Assembly (NCBI GenBank): GCA_014529385.2
Contig: CM043947.1
Coordinates: forward strand, 132,087,391 to 132,151,390
Source of the DNA: Adiantum capillus-veneris
Taxonomy: Eukaryota > Streptophyta > Polypodiopsida > Polypodiales > Pteridaceae
DNA: 64,000 bases
Direction of reading: 5' to 3'
Below the pieces are notes generated by a model. That model ran no database searches. It had not been told where the DNA came from and worked only from the letters and a program-made list of their open reading frames with translations. Numbering within the stretch: the stretch's first letter is position 1; every line of letters starts with the position of its first letter. A program made the translations under genes and the position numbers. Shown piece by piece: positions 22,020 to 33,010 of the stretch.

Positions 22020-23640
22020 CGAGCCACTAGATCAGAGAAGAAAGGGATTTATAAATCAGATGAAGAGTCAGTGGAAAGCTCACCTGAAGTCCATGGCAGT
22101 GAAGAAAGTTAAAAAAATGAGAAAAAAAAGGGCACGAAGAGAAGAGATGAAAAGAAAGGCAGTGGCCGCCCATCAGGAAGAACCTGAACAGAAAAAGGCA
22201 AGGTTCAAAAGAGAAAAAGAAGCTTACGAACGAAGTCGACAAGTTGCAGGACAGAATCCAGATTTATGGAGTCCCAGGGAACTAAGAGTTCTAGAACCAA
22301 AAACCGTGAGAAGAAGATCCGAAGGACCTCGTAGAAAGGATGTATGCGGAAGCCAAAGCCCTGAAGATACAAGAGGCTTTAGAAAGCCAGAGAAGAATCG
22401 ACTGCTCAACAACCACAACAAGCAAAAGTTGGTGAACCAATTGAAACACAACAGGAACATGGAGAGATGTCTCCAAGACCACCCTCACCGAATACCAAAC
22501 AAGAAGATCAACTTTTTCCTAGTCCAAGCCCTTCACCAACTAACCAATCAGATGAAGGCGGGAATACAAAAGGAGATGAGAAAAAAGAGGAAGAAGCCAA
22601 TCAAGAACAACCTAAGGAAACAACCAAAGATGAGGATGGACCTTCTAAAGAGCCTGAAGCAGAATCCGAAGAATGGGAAACAACGGATGAAGTTATCATC
22701 CAAGTTAATGAATATGCAAAGCAGATGCAGTTGACGATGGAGAAAATTTGAACTACAGCTCTTAGATGCAGTGTTAAAGCTCGAGAACTTGAACAAGTGA
22801 CTGATGCTCTCTGAGCTAGCGAGCTTGAAGATGGGATGCATATCATTGAAAATCTTCAAGGCCAAATCAAAGAGCTCAAGAACAAAGCAGAACAACACCA
22901 AAGCGTCAAGGAAAAGCAACAAAAGGAAATGGAAGAATTAGGGAAGCTCTTCACAAAGTTATCATACGCCTGTAAAAGCAAGGACCAACAGTTGACTGAA
23001 GTAAAAAATGAACTTATAAGCACTACTCAATCAGTACAAAAGCTCTAGGTACAGTTAAATATAGCAAATGCCTCCTTACTATACTCAGAACATAGAATCA
23101 ATGACCAAGCGGCATTTCTAAAGCAAATCGGGAAAAACCCAACAGTAGCTTCACTCAAGGGGACTGATAAAGTTTACAAGACTTTAGAAAAGAGGAACAA
23201 AGACTTGGAACTTGAGTTGAAGCTGTAACAAGCACAAAGAAGGTACCTCGCCCTAATGCGTATACAAAGAGAAGAGCAGTCGCTTAAAGAGATAGAGGAA
23301 TTAAAGAAAGCCAATCAATTGTTGAGAGAAGGGAATGTGGAAACTCGGGAGGAGGCATGTACATCAGAACAACTAAATCTAGAGATACCATCAATCTCCT
23401 TTGCAGAAATGGAAACACAACCAATTGAAGAGCAGACAGAAAGTTTTAAATTCTAGGTACCAATCATAGACGAGGAACAAGTGCCAATGGTCCATATCTC
23501 TAAAGCTAAAGAAGATGCACTTAAAGAGAAGATTGTTCAAGAAGTGGATGCTGAATGGAAAGCGGCTATGGATTCGGAGTTGAGGGTTCTTCACTCAGTC
23601 AATGTAACTCAGATCACTCTCAATGAAATCAATCTTTAGT
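22020..23640 (+). pseudogene. Long Lys/Glu-rich coiled-coil ORF, broken
   Basis: One main frame carries highly charged sequence: KKGIYKSDEESVESSPEV near 22040, GGNTKGDEKKEEEANQEQPK near 22556, and heptad-like NLQGQIKELKNKAEQHQ near 22850 with EKQQKEMEELGKLF near 22912. It continues past stops at about 22749, 22812, 23046, 23226 and 23454. Frameshifts near 22200-22460 split the first part. Coiled coil and charge suggest a structural protein, most likely the gag-like product of the surrounding LTR element. No catalytic motif is seen. Confidence 0.55.
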
Positions 23641-23955
23641 GGCATCAACAGTCACTGCCTTATCCTTTGATAAAGGTGGAGCTATTGCAAGTAAAAGAAA
23701 GACTTTACAAGGATATGCAAGAAGAGGGTCAGATGCTCTTCACTCCACATGGAGAAAAATTGGCTTAACAAAAACTCAAGGTATCTCATCTTGTTTACAA
23801 GGGGACCGTTATCAATCTAGAAAGACCCAACATTTTGTCACGTACCAAGGGTAAGGACATGGCAAGCACATGAAGCACTAAAAAAGAAAACGTCGACTTG
23901 GCTTAACTACCCAAAACTTCCAGCTCCAGAGCAAGGACCGACAACTTAGGAATAC

Positions 23956-24201
23956 ATGGTGAAAACCCTAACGGGCGCCATAAACTTCTTCAAGAGCCTC
24001 CATGACCTCTCGTGTGCGATGCTTTTTAAAATTTGCAGAATGCTGCTCACATGTATCCAAGTTTTTCATGAGCCTGAACAAGCAAGAGCCCCATGGATAT
24101 CCTTTTTAGAAGGTAACCAAGGCTTATTCTATGATTTGAGTGGGCAACCTTCAGAAGAAGTCCTTTATGGCTTCTATGCCAGATGCATGTTCTTGCCATG
24201 A
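23956..24201 (+). pseudogene. Small hydrophobic ORF fragment
   Basis: An 81-residue frame including LTGAINFFKSLHDLSCAMLF and YDLSGQPSEEVLYGFYARC, preceded by broken sequence in the same region. It is not recognised. It precedes a duplicated segment and an LTR, so it is probably the 3' end of the element's coding region. Confidence 0.35.
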
Positions 24202-24210
24202 AGCAAAATG

Positions 24211-24343
24211 TTAGAAACTTTTTACACCGGGTTCTTCACATGGTATACAAAGATTTCGGACCAATGATAGCATTTGAAGAAACTTTTTACACCGGGTTCT
24301 TCACATGGTATACAAAGATTTTCGGACCAATGATAGCACCCTG
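24211..24343 (+). repeat. 67-bp tandem duplication
   Basis: The segment with ACTTTTTACACCGGGTTCTT is present twice in tandem. The second copy has one extra T in the run before CGGACC. The duplication lies in the 3' untranslated part of the element. Confidence 0.8.
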
Positions 24344-24533
24344 ATAGCAAGTTTTGTTGGGTATTCAGCCATAGAACTCAAAAATAAAGTTATTATTAAA
24401 TTTATGTAAGTCCTCGAGAAAGAACAACGCATTGGATATCAAAAAACGCTTCAAGCACTTATAGACCGCCTCGCCAAACGTCAACCCGAAGACTATTTCA
24501 GTCCATGAAACAATGTCAAGGGACGACACAATC

Positions 24534-24547
24534 GAGGAGGGGGGGAA
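24534..24547 (+). other. Polypurine tract
   Basis: GAGGAGGGGGGGAA directly before a TG-starting LTR-like sequence; a strong plus-strand priming tract. Confidence 0.7.
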
Positions 24548-24905
24548 TGTTAGTAGCAAGCTAACCCATGTAACATTTTTCGGGAGCTTTATTGTAAAAA
24601 CACTTATTCTTTTGATAAATCGGGAATATTGTAACTCCTATCGAACGAGTGAATATTGTAGTCCATGAGCCAGAGCTATAAGCTTCTAGAATGTATCAAT
24701 TTATCCTTAGTTAGAGCTCCTAGATGATTAGTTTTTGACCAAAGAAACCTTGGCTAAGGTATAAAAGCCAATTTTGTAAAGTTATTATTAAGTTTTTGGA
24801 TAAGAAATACACAACGTGATCTCACGACGCTCACTTCTCTCCTTCTCATGCTTCTATCTCCCTTGTCGGTTGTCACATTGTAGTGCAATTTGTTGCGTTG
24901 CAACA
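24548..24905 (+). repeat. Candidate 3' LTR with TATA box
   Basis: About 358 bp starting TGTTAGTAGC and ending GCAACA, following a polypurine tract. TATAAAAG at 24760-24767 is a good TATA box, followed by CT-rich sequence. No matching 5' LTR was found; the LTR end at 20368 belongs to another family. The 5' half may be recombinant or lost. Confidence 0.6.
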
Positions 24906-25658
24906 ATAAGTAAGAGCTCTATGCATTGACGTAAACATATCGTGATAAATCGTAGCTTTTAACATCACTGATTTCATCATAAATAAGAATTTAAGCTAGG
25001 AAATCACAAAATAAGCATAGGTGGGGTATTGGGGCATCATTGCTAAGCATTTAGATGCATTCGGGGTCAGAAACAATCAAGTCAAAATCTCACTGCTGTT
25101 AATAATCACACTTTTTACACTTCATCAAAAGTGAGATTTGAGACCATAAGCACGTGTGCTTAGGTCTTATATACTTGTCTTAGAAGTTTCATAGCATTCG
25201 GATGTCGTTTGATGCTGTAGCAATCATGGTTTGCTTGTCGATTAGCGACTAGCTTTTGATAACTTAGGTCATTTGAGTGTAGCTTGTGTTAGATGCGAGT
25301 TGTCTGTTGTTTTCCAAGAGACTGACACCCTCTTGTAGTCTCCATGTGCTAGTCGAGTCAGCTTTGTCCCATGGATTGAAAATTACGTTCATGGTTCTCG
25401 CTATGTCTGCAATAAGGTAAGAGTGAGGTTAGGAAACCTATCCACAGAGGCGGGCTATAGCCACAGGGGAGGCCACATGAAAAGGGGGTCAATGGGTAGG
25501 TGGAGGGAGACCATTTCAAAGGGTAGTCCAAAGGACCTAAACCATGGTGTGGAAGCCAGGCAGGTGGCGTGAAGGGGGGGGGCCTGACAGCAACACGAAT
25601 AGGGTGGGGGGGACTGGGAGTAGCACGAGCGCAAAAGGGGGGAGCTCGGAGCTCGGAG

Positions 25659-25720
<62 letters not shown>

Positions 25721-26527
25721 GGAAAATACTCTGTATGACCATCCATACACACTTTGTAAGTCCATGAGAGCTAGCAATGCACGTACTTTGGAAACTTTGA
25801 CCCCCACATATAGCATTTCATGGCATGTGGTGTTAGTCTTCTCCTCTCATGCAATCCTTTGAGCTTTCATTGCTAATTAATCATTATGTTCGTTGTGGAA
25901 GCACATCGCCAACACTACTAGTAGCTCTTCAAATTATTGAGGCAAATAGAGTGGCGCTTTTTGGAAAATTTTCCAACATCGATACCACCATCAATATTTG
26001 TGTCGATATGCGTGTCTCAAAGATCGATTGTGATATCAGTGTTTGAACCCATGGGTCAAAGTTCAAGGCACATGTGACTAGCAAGAAACCAATCAGACGT
26101 ATCTAAAACACTATGGATGAGTGCACCAATCCATTGTTGTTGGTCAGACTATGGACATGATGTGTTTCAAAGTTCATTGTCTCGGAATGTTTTGAACGTG
26201 ATGTGTTCACAGTTCACGAATGGAGATTCTTGGACGTAGTGTGGTTTACACTTCAATTTTCTACAAGGCAATCGATGCTCAAGACGACATTCTTCTAAGG
26301 TAAAAGTTAGAGGTAGCAAATCCGAGGTGTATCCAACATGACTGGTGTTGCTAGGATGTCCATGGTAGCTTCTTCATCGACTTGGTCTCACCATGTATAC
26401 CAATTTACTGTGATATCAACATCCTCTGAGGGAAATTTTTTTCAAACTAATGAGCTCACGACAAGAAACAGGCTCATCTTCTCCATATTTGTTGCATGTA
26501 AGCTTTGCCTCTGTTCATACACCATCA

Positions 26528-26591
<64 letters not shown>

Positions 26592-27221
26592 TCCTTTTAC
26601 ATTGGGCGCCTGGCTAATGGGTACCATGTCTACTATGATCGACGCCCGTGTGTGACACAAGCCTTAGTCTCTCTCTCAATTCAAAACTCATTAGAAAGAT
26701 CTTCAAGGTCTCTTGAGATTGTTCTTACAACCTTAAAAGTTATTTCTCTTTATTTTAGCAGGAGAAAAATAACATAGAGGCGTGGATCCCATTTTCCACC
26801 AAGAGATTGATCGAAAAAAGACGCTCAATGTCACAAATTGCTAACGTGCCCCCCGAGCTTAACCCTAGCCAATCTGCAAATCCCAACCAAGGGGCCTAAA
26901 ACACAAAGAGAAGCAGAAGAAGAAGAAAAAGACCAACTTCCAGATCCTAGTCGAGTGGCCCATGTATTATGTATTAGGTGGGAGCCTCTCACTGGTCGTT
27001 CGCTTTGTCCATAGAGAATGGGCGGACATTTGTGAAGCCGCCCTAAGATGCGTTGGACTGAGAAAACCGGGCACCATCCCCTCACCCAACCCAAAAAGTG
27101 TCCGTCATCCAGGCGAGCTGTAGTCGAGAAGTCCTTTTCCTCCCTCTGTTAATACTCCGCTTCCTCCGCGCATCAAGATTTGCAGCTCCAGTCGGGTAAG
27201 CTCTTAAGCTTTTGCTAGCAT
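24906..27221. repeat. Intergenic DNA with (GA)n and compound (CT)n(AC)n arrays
   Basis: No gene is supported. A (GA)n array lies at about 25662-25717, next to three GAGCTCG units. A compound array lies at 26527-26589, first CT then AC. A short stretch at 25860-26045 reads as protein-like for about 60 residues but has no recognised domain. Confidence 0.6.
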
Positions 27222-27490
27222 CAGTGGAAAAGAGAAGACGTTTGCAGGAAACGTTAGCGAGAGAGGAGCAAAGAGCAGCGATAGAGCAAGAAAGGGCAGC
27301 GGAAATACGTGCGCTACTCAAACTTGGAGTTGGAAGATTCTGTTATCAGGAATCTGGTTCACTCTAGGAAGGCGCTCACAAATTTGTCCAGTACCGCTCG
27401 CAACTCCAGTCAGGTAAGCTCTTAAGCTCTTGCTAGCATCAATCTGGTTCACTCTGGGAATGCGCTCACAGATCTGCTCCAGTACCGCCT
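27181..27490 (+). repeat. ~220-bp direct duplication at pseudogene 5' end
   Basis: Segment 27181-27222 (GCAGCTCCAGTC, then GTAAGCTCTTAAGC) recurs at 27400-27441. The segment with AATCTGGTTCACTCT near 27352 recurs at 27442. The duplication is partly degenerate and disrupts the reading frame of the gene that follows. Confidence 0.75.
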
Positions 27491-27800
27491 TGACCAGTTG
27501 GTTTCAGAGTTTAATATGAAAGCGCAACATGCCACCGAATTTGTGAAGGATTGTATTGCTAAAAAACCTCGCCTTGATGGGGAAAAGCCTTATGTCACTG
27601 CTTCAAGACGCCAGGAACTGCGCAACCAGCTTGTTAAGCATTGCCGCACAATGAAAAGTGATACTTACTACATTGCGCCCTTGTACAATCATCTGGTGTA
27701 GGCAAGTCAAGAGCATTGATAGAATTGAGTAAGCTGGGTGTGTATGTTTGCTATTGCAGCCTGGCGAGTCACTCGACAACAGCCTTCCCCGCGAGGACAA

Positions 27801-27872
27801 TTAGCAAGCTTATCTGCGAGACCAACAGTTGGTCTCCTCACGGACAGTTGGTCTCGCAGATAAGCTTGCTAA
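27801..27872. repeat. Perfect inverted repeat, 26-bp arms
   Basis: Arms 27801-27826 and 27847-27872 are exact reverse complements (TTAGCAAGCTTATCTGCGAG and continuing) around a 20-bp spacer. It lies just after Walker A of the NTPase pseudogene and breaks its frame, so it is a fold-back duplication of coding sequence rather than a terminator. Confidence 0.9.
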
Positions 27873-28590
27873 CACATTCACAGAACATGGTATGGCGTTT
27901 TACTTGAAGGCGTGGCTCAGCATACTGGCTGTTTACATTAGTATCACACCTCCAGAGGATTGAAAGCAATATTAGCTTCCTGATGAGCATGGTTCTCCCA
28001 AAGATGACCTTGCTGAGAAGATACTGGAGGAGTGGATGAAATCTGACCGTGATGACACGTACATAGGCAAAAATCTAGACGTGTGGAGCATTGGCACACA
28101 ATGCTCACCTGGCGAGAAGGAGGCGTGTATTCACACCCCTTGTAGTGTCATCTTTGCCTTTGATGAAGCAAGAGAGCTGCAAATAAAAGAACCAAATTCA
28201 AAATCGATGGCCTTATCCCCATTCTATCAAGTCAAGAGGGCCCTTAGGATGTTTTTTGGACCATCAGACCTTCAGTGCAGTTATGCTAGACACCTTTGCT
28301 AAAGTTACCAATCTGTTACCCAGCAAGCACAACGTGGACAGTGAGAGGGCCAGATCGATGGGTTTCAAACTGGCACCTCCAATCTACTTCCTTCCAAATA
28401 TGTCTCTTTTCAAGGAAACTGCAAGTTATGGAGTTCCTTACTGCTTCCAACCCTAGCATTGGTTGAAGCAAGGTAGGCCAATGTGGTCTGCAAGGCTGGA
28501 AATGCGGGATAAGCCATCCTTTGTTCGGCGTTTTGCTTTGTAAAAGTTGGTTTGAACCATCGCCGGGCTATTTGACGAGAAGGGTCTGGA

Positions 28591-28923
28591 TGTGGACGTG
28601 TACCGTGGGGTCATGACTGAAAGCCAAGCCATGGCACTTTTGTCTGCTTCAGCAGGGCTCACAATATGTGCTTGATCTGAGCTTGCAGAAGCCATGGACC
28701 TTTCCTCAGACACGCGCAGAATTAAGTTCATGTGTGAAGCTGATTTGACCAGAAGGGTCTGGAATCCTTGGCTTTCAGTCATGACCCCACGGTGCTCATC
28801 CACATCCAGACTCTGGCTGTGGATGTGCACCGTGGGGTCATGACTGAAAGCCAAGCCATGGCACTTTTGTCTGCTTCAGCAGGGCTCTCAATATGTGTTC
28901 GATCTGAGCGTGCAAAAGCCATG
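28591..28923. repeat. Direct and inverted duplications within pseudogene
   Basis: About 105 bp at 28591-28695 recur at 28819-28923 with few differences (GGGGTCATGACTGAAAGCCA in both). Between them, 28753-28815 is an inverted copy of part of the same unit. One reading frame of the right copy gives LSASAGLSICVRSERAKAM. The rearrangement lies between the NTPase and nuclease-like parts. Confidence 0.85.
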
Positions 28924-29210
28924 TCATCTTCACACCACATGAACTTGATTCTGTGCGTTTCTGAGGATAGCATGATTTCTATTGGTTTGCAGCTGGGCCA
29001 ATTCTTGCTGTAGCTGCAGCCTCTGCTTTGCGGGATGATGTGGTCCAGGAAGGGGCACTAAAGCGCTTGTTTGCTGCATGCATGGCAGGCTATGTGACTC
29101 TTGGACCACAAGAAGAGTTTGTCGCAAAGTCATTCTAGTGGCTGCAACGTGGGACAAGAAAAGTGAATGGCAGCTACGGCAAATTCCCGTGGAAAAGTAT
29201 TTGTAAATGG

Positions 29211-29826
29211 CATAGTTACTGGGGAATGCCCCCCTGTGGGTTGGAACGTCGGAACGACTTTTCGGAGGGTTTTCATGGCCCGGAACGGCTAGACGTTTCG
29301 GACAGGCATTTGGTACCGGCCCGGAACGGTAGATTTTCAGATCTATGTGCTTTATCTTGTGAGACTCCCCCTTATTAAAATGCCCTTCCTCCTCCCACCC
29401 CTTACCTTCACAGTGCACACAAGCTTTCAAGTGCCAAAGCTCAAGCTCTACCCTCTTGACTCTCAAGCTCTAGCCTCGCTAGTCTAGACTCTAGATTCTA
29501 GAGTCGACAAGGCTCTCTCCCTCCCCCCCTCTCTCTCAAGCTCTCTCGAGTCTCTCTCCGCGTCCCTCCCCCTCTCAAGCTCTCAAGTCTATATGACACA
29601 CGTTGGCCATAGTAAGGTTGAATGGTCTTCAAATCAAGTTTTTTGTGAGTATTAGAGCCAAAGGACTTTGACACTACTATTATTCAATCCCACAGAGCTT
29701 AAAATTGCATTATTTGGGTGTTTTTATGCCTCGCGTTTCGCGCCGCTCCCGTTCCGGACCCCTCGCCGTTCCCTGTTCCGCGGGGGGCCCCGTTGCCGTC
29801 CCCGTTCTGCGTTCGGGGTAACTATG
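29211..29826. mobile_element. hAT-like non-autonomous element, copy 1
   Basis: 616 bp with inverted termini CATAGTTACTGGGGAA and, read from the other end, CATAGTTACCCCGAACGC. It is flanked by GTAAATGG (29203-29210) and GTAAATGA (29827-29834), an 8-bp target duplication with one mismatch. Subterminal regions are rich in GGAACG-type repeats in both orientations. There is no transposase. Copy 2 lies at 61366-61997. The 8-bp duplication and repeat-rich ends point to the hAT superfamily. It splits the NTPase pseudogene. Confidence 0.85.
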
Positions 29827-30312
29827 GTAAATGAAAATGCTGATCAAATCACTTTTGACGAGCTTAAGGCTAAATGCCCGGAGGGGGGGAGCGTTTTCTT
29901 CAATTCATTTGTGCTAGTGCGTAAACCTCCAACCACTGATACATTGCATAGGGCTTTCGTATCAGGTTATGCTCTCATGTATAGGGTAGAGAACAACTTG
30001 CCAGGTATAGACATGATCTTTCGAGTGTGGACTTCAAAAGACATGACCTGCATAGCTATCTCAGTAAAGAACTTGAATCAGCCTGGCTGGCTAGAAGAAG
30101 TTTCTACTAGTAAAGTAAGGTCGGATTTTACAAATGTAAGGATAGAACCAGGCCTTATCGACATCACTATTGTTATGTCCTTGCGTGAGCGAGTCAAGGA
30201 TCCTAGGGATGGGTCTGCATGGCTTCTTTGGACATCAACTGAAGGGCATGTAGCGACAGATATGGACCCTCACATCAACCTTACTTGTTATGGCATTTAC
30301 CGCAACTACTGA

Positions 30313-32079
30313 GAACATGAAGCTCCTGAAGGAAGTGCTTATTACTGTGCTTGATGAACTTTTTGGTGCAACTGACATCGAGAAAGAATGGATAAAGGGA
30401 TTGCTTCCAGAACAATATTTATAACCGAGTCTTACCATAGCCCGAGCGAGATTTCTGGAGCGAACTAAAATCCGAGCAAATATCAAAGCTTACTTGCATT
30501 TCATTCCATGTCTTGAACATGTATTTGAGTCGATCTTTGTCTCTAGCCCCTTGCACAAACATGAAGGAACATAGAAAACTCCTTGCTTCCATATTATTTT
30601 TAAAAAGATTTACACACTGATCAAATGATTTGTGGCATGTATGATTCATGGTTGGTTGTGGGTCCTATTTTTGGTTGCTAATTGAGAACTATTTCCTTTT
30701 CGCTCCACCTCTGAAGCGTGAAGTGGGAGGGAAACCATAAAAATGATAAACATGGCGTAGTCTACATGCTCTCTTTTTGGTTAAAAATAGTATTTTTTTA
30801 AAAATCTAAAAAATCATATGTTCATGTTCTCTTTGTTTCTCACACCAAATAAACTAAAATTGCTTTGCTGCCATTTGCAAATCAATAACCTTGTGAATTG
30901 TCTCTTAGCTTTCATACATGAGGGCCACAAATGGCCAGTGCAATGAAGCGTTTGAAGAAAACTGTGGTCTAGTGTATCTTTACTCGCTAAAATTGCAAAA
31001 TTTTGAGTACATTCCGAGCTTGTCTTCAAGAAAACTAGTAAAATATTAATTTTTTTAGTATAAATACCAGCAAATGCTTCAAATTTGACCTATGAGCCAA
31101 AAGAATTATTAAGTGTGCCCACCGTGTGTCTTTATTTTCTTTTGTTAGAAAAAATGTTCTTGGGAAGCCCTGGTGTGGTGTATTACCCATAACAAAGATA
31201 CAATCTCCCAGTAGACCCCTATATTGGTGCAGGGTCCTGGTGGGCAGTGCGACGTTTAGGGAGCAGATGCCGACATCTTGTGTAGAGAGATAATTTATCC
31301 CCATGAGAACCCCTAAACACTAGGTGCAGTACTCTGGCAAGATGCAAGGGTACGTGATTGAAAATCTCTTGTTTCACGCTTGACAAGAACAAGCTCCTCC
31401 AAGTTGGCCTTCACCATGCATGATGGCACCGATCACAATAGTGTTGCCTCCCCTCCATCACCATTTTATTGAATTGCTTTGAGAAGTTTTCTTTTCTTAT
31501 ATGTACATTTGGAAGCTAAGAGCCAAGAAGCGGTTTGGTTGGTCTGCTTATGAGAATTACCATTGCAATCTTGTGCGTGAGTTCAAATCCCTCTAATGAG
31601 CAAATGACTCCTTGGCCCCATGAGCTTGTCACTGCCAGTGAATTCATGAACAAAGCTAAATACACATCAATAAAACCAACATGGGCAATGCGGAACCAAC
31701 TCAACTCAAATCGAAAAGTCGATCACTAGTGGAAGGGTGCAAAAAAACTAAAAACATATAGGATGTAACAAATCAGGAGGAGCCATGCTTTATCCTGTAA
31801 TCATGAAGGTGGTACAAGGCGCAATATAGGATGTAACAAATCAGCCTCTGACCGAATTGGCACCTGTCTCCCCAAGGGAAATTATAAATCAAGCATTGAG
31901 CAAGCAAACAAAAGAGTCCCATGATCGACAGGCCGCACTCTTTAATAAGGTGAATGGTGACGTTAACCCTTTATGCTTATTTCCGAGCAGTAGCAGTCTT
32001 TACGGCAATCTGGCGGGCTCGCAAAGCAATTAAGGGATGTTGTGTAACATACTTAAGTATAGTTGTCCGGGCTTAGGAG
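30313..32079. other. Intergenic region, nothing recognised
   Basis: The first 100 bases continue the NTPase pseudogene 3' end out of frame. The rest is AT-rich. GGATGTAACAAATCAG occurs twice near 31760 and 31828. No gene or transposon end is supported. Confidence 0.5.
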
Positions 32080-33010
32080 AGCTCATCGCAGTAGATCTAC
32101 CTACCTATATTCTCTAGCTAGCTATGCATATAATCCAATGTCCACACTCATATCTTTTACCTCACATCATTACCAATATGATCTCGCAGCAGCTAGCAAT
32201 GGGATCATCAGCCTCCATGAATCCTGCAACGTCTGCTCTTTATGGCAAGAAGCCTCATGCACATGAGGACTACGTCTCCCAAGCCTTTGAGTAGCTGCTC
32301 ACGACTCCAAAGTTGAGATGCGCCGCTGCAGCACCTTGCGCTGCAGCATGAGGAAGCATTAACTGATCTTCATGAGCCTCATCAATATGCAGAAGGTAAA
32401 TTAGCAGCTGCCACCGCTGGCCGCCAGCTTGGATCAGAGACGGTAGCTACAACTAGCCAAGCTGCCAAAATTGGTGAGAGAGTACCCCATGCCTGACGCA
32501 CGCAAGACCCACGAGATGGCAGTGGTAGGCGAAAATCTGTTGGTGGTGACGCAGCAATCCAATAGCACGATAACCAAAGTCCAGCTGGACCCTTCCATTG
32601 GCCGCCCCTGGTGGGCGATTTCTGGCACAGCCTCCATGGTCTGGCCGCCTCACTCTTCTATCATAGCCTTCAGTTCAAGTCGCTGCTCATCCGCATCAAC
32701 CCAGGCTCGGACCTGCTCACACAGCCCAGCAAGATCTCATAAGCAAGATCTGGCGCCTTCAGCATGCAAGATCTGGCCGCCCCTGGTGGGCGACTTCTGG
32801 CACGGCCTCCATGGTCTGGCCGCCTCACTCTTCTATCATAGCCTTCAGTTCAAGTCGCTGCTCATCCGCATCAACCCAGGCTCGGACCTGCTCACACAGC
32901 CCAGCAAGATCTCAAAAGCAAGATCTGGCGCCTTCAACACGCAAGATCTTCCCGCTCTTCCTCTGACTGGCCAGCACTTCAACTATTTCCCGTCCCTTTT
33001 ATCTCGCTAG
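32080..33010 (+). pseudogene. Fragment resembling virginiamycin B lyase-like beta-propeller
   Basis: A frame from 32471 reads VREYPMPDARKTHEMAVVGE, then QQSNSTITKVQLD. In a shifted frame follow GDFWHSLHGLAASLFYHSLQ and INPGSDLLTQPSKI. The pattern of PMP..KTHE, QSN.T..KVQLD, LHGLA and PG.DL matches my recollection of Vgb-like seven-bladed propeller proteins of plants and fungi. About 170 bp (32601-32767) are duplicated at 32777-32949, and frameshifts and a stop at 33010 end the piece. Only one or two blades remain. An NHL or SMP-30 type propeller is an alternative. Confidence 0.45.

Larger units (their letters stand above)
27222..30312 (+). pseudogene. P-loop NTPase with nuclease-like domain, Crinkler/RHS-type, disrupted
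   Basis: The pieces follow one protein in order. A coiled N-terminus (ETLAREEQRAAIEQERAAEI near 27260) leads to LLQYRLDQLVSEFNMKAQ near 27475. Walker A SGVGKS lies at 27692-27709. KAWLSILAVYISITPPED near 27907 precedes Walker B VIFAFDEAREL (28147-28179). TFSAVMLDTFAKVTNLLPS (about 28265) and APPIYFLPNM (about 28373) follow, then AAASALRDDV and GYVTLGPQEEFVAKSF near 29005-29137. After a transposon insertion comes SVFFNSFVLV (29890), with GID (30004-30012) and AISVKN (30055-30072). This order, including the VFFN...GID...VKN segment that resembles a PD-(D/E)xK nuclease core, is what I know from fungal and oomycete Crinkler-RHS-type NTPase-nucleases. Lesions include a frameshift before Walker A, stops at 27960 and 27969, rearranged repeats at 28.55-28.93 kb and the hAT-like insertion. 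Clearly a pseudogene; the family call is inference from motifs. Confidence 0.65.

Noticed and set aside
24260-24343. CRISPR-like array from repeated segments
   Set aside because: Only two adjacent copies and no spacers; this is eukaryotic transposon DNA.
27801-27872. Rho-independent terminator or tRNA-like hairpin
   Set aside because: Eukaryotic context, no T-run, and one arm is coding sequence of the NTPase pseudogene.
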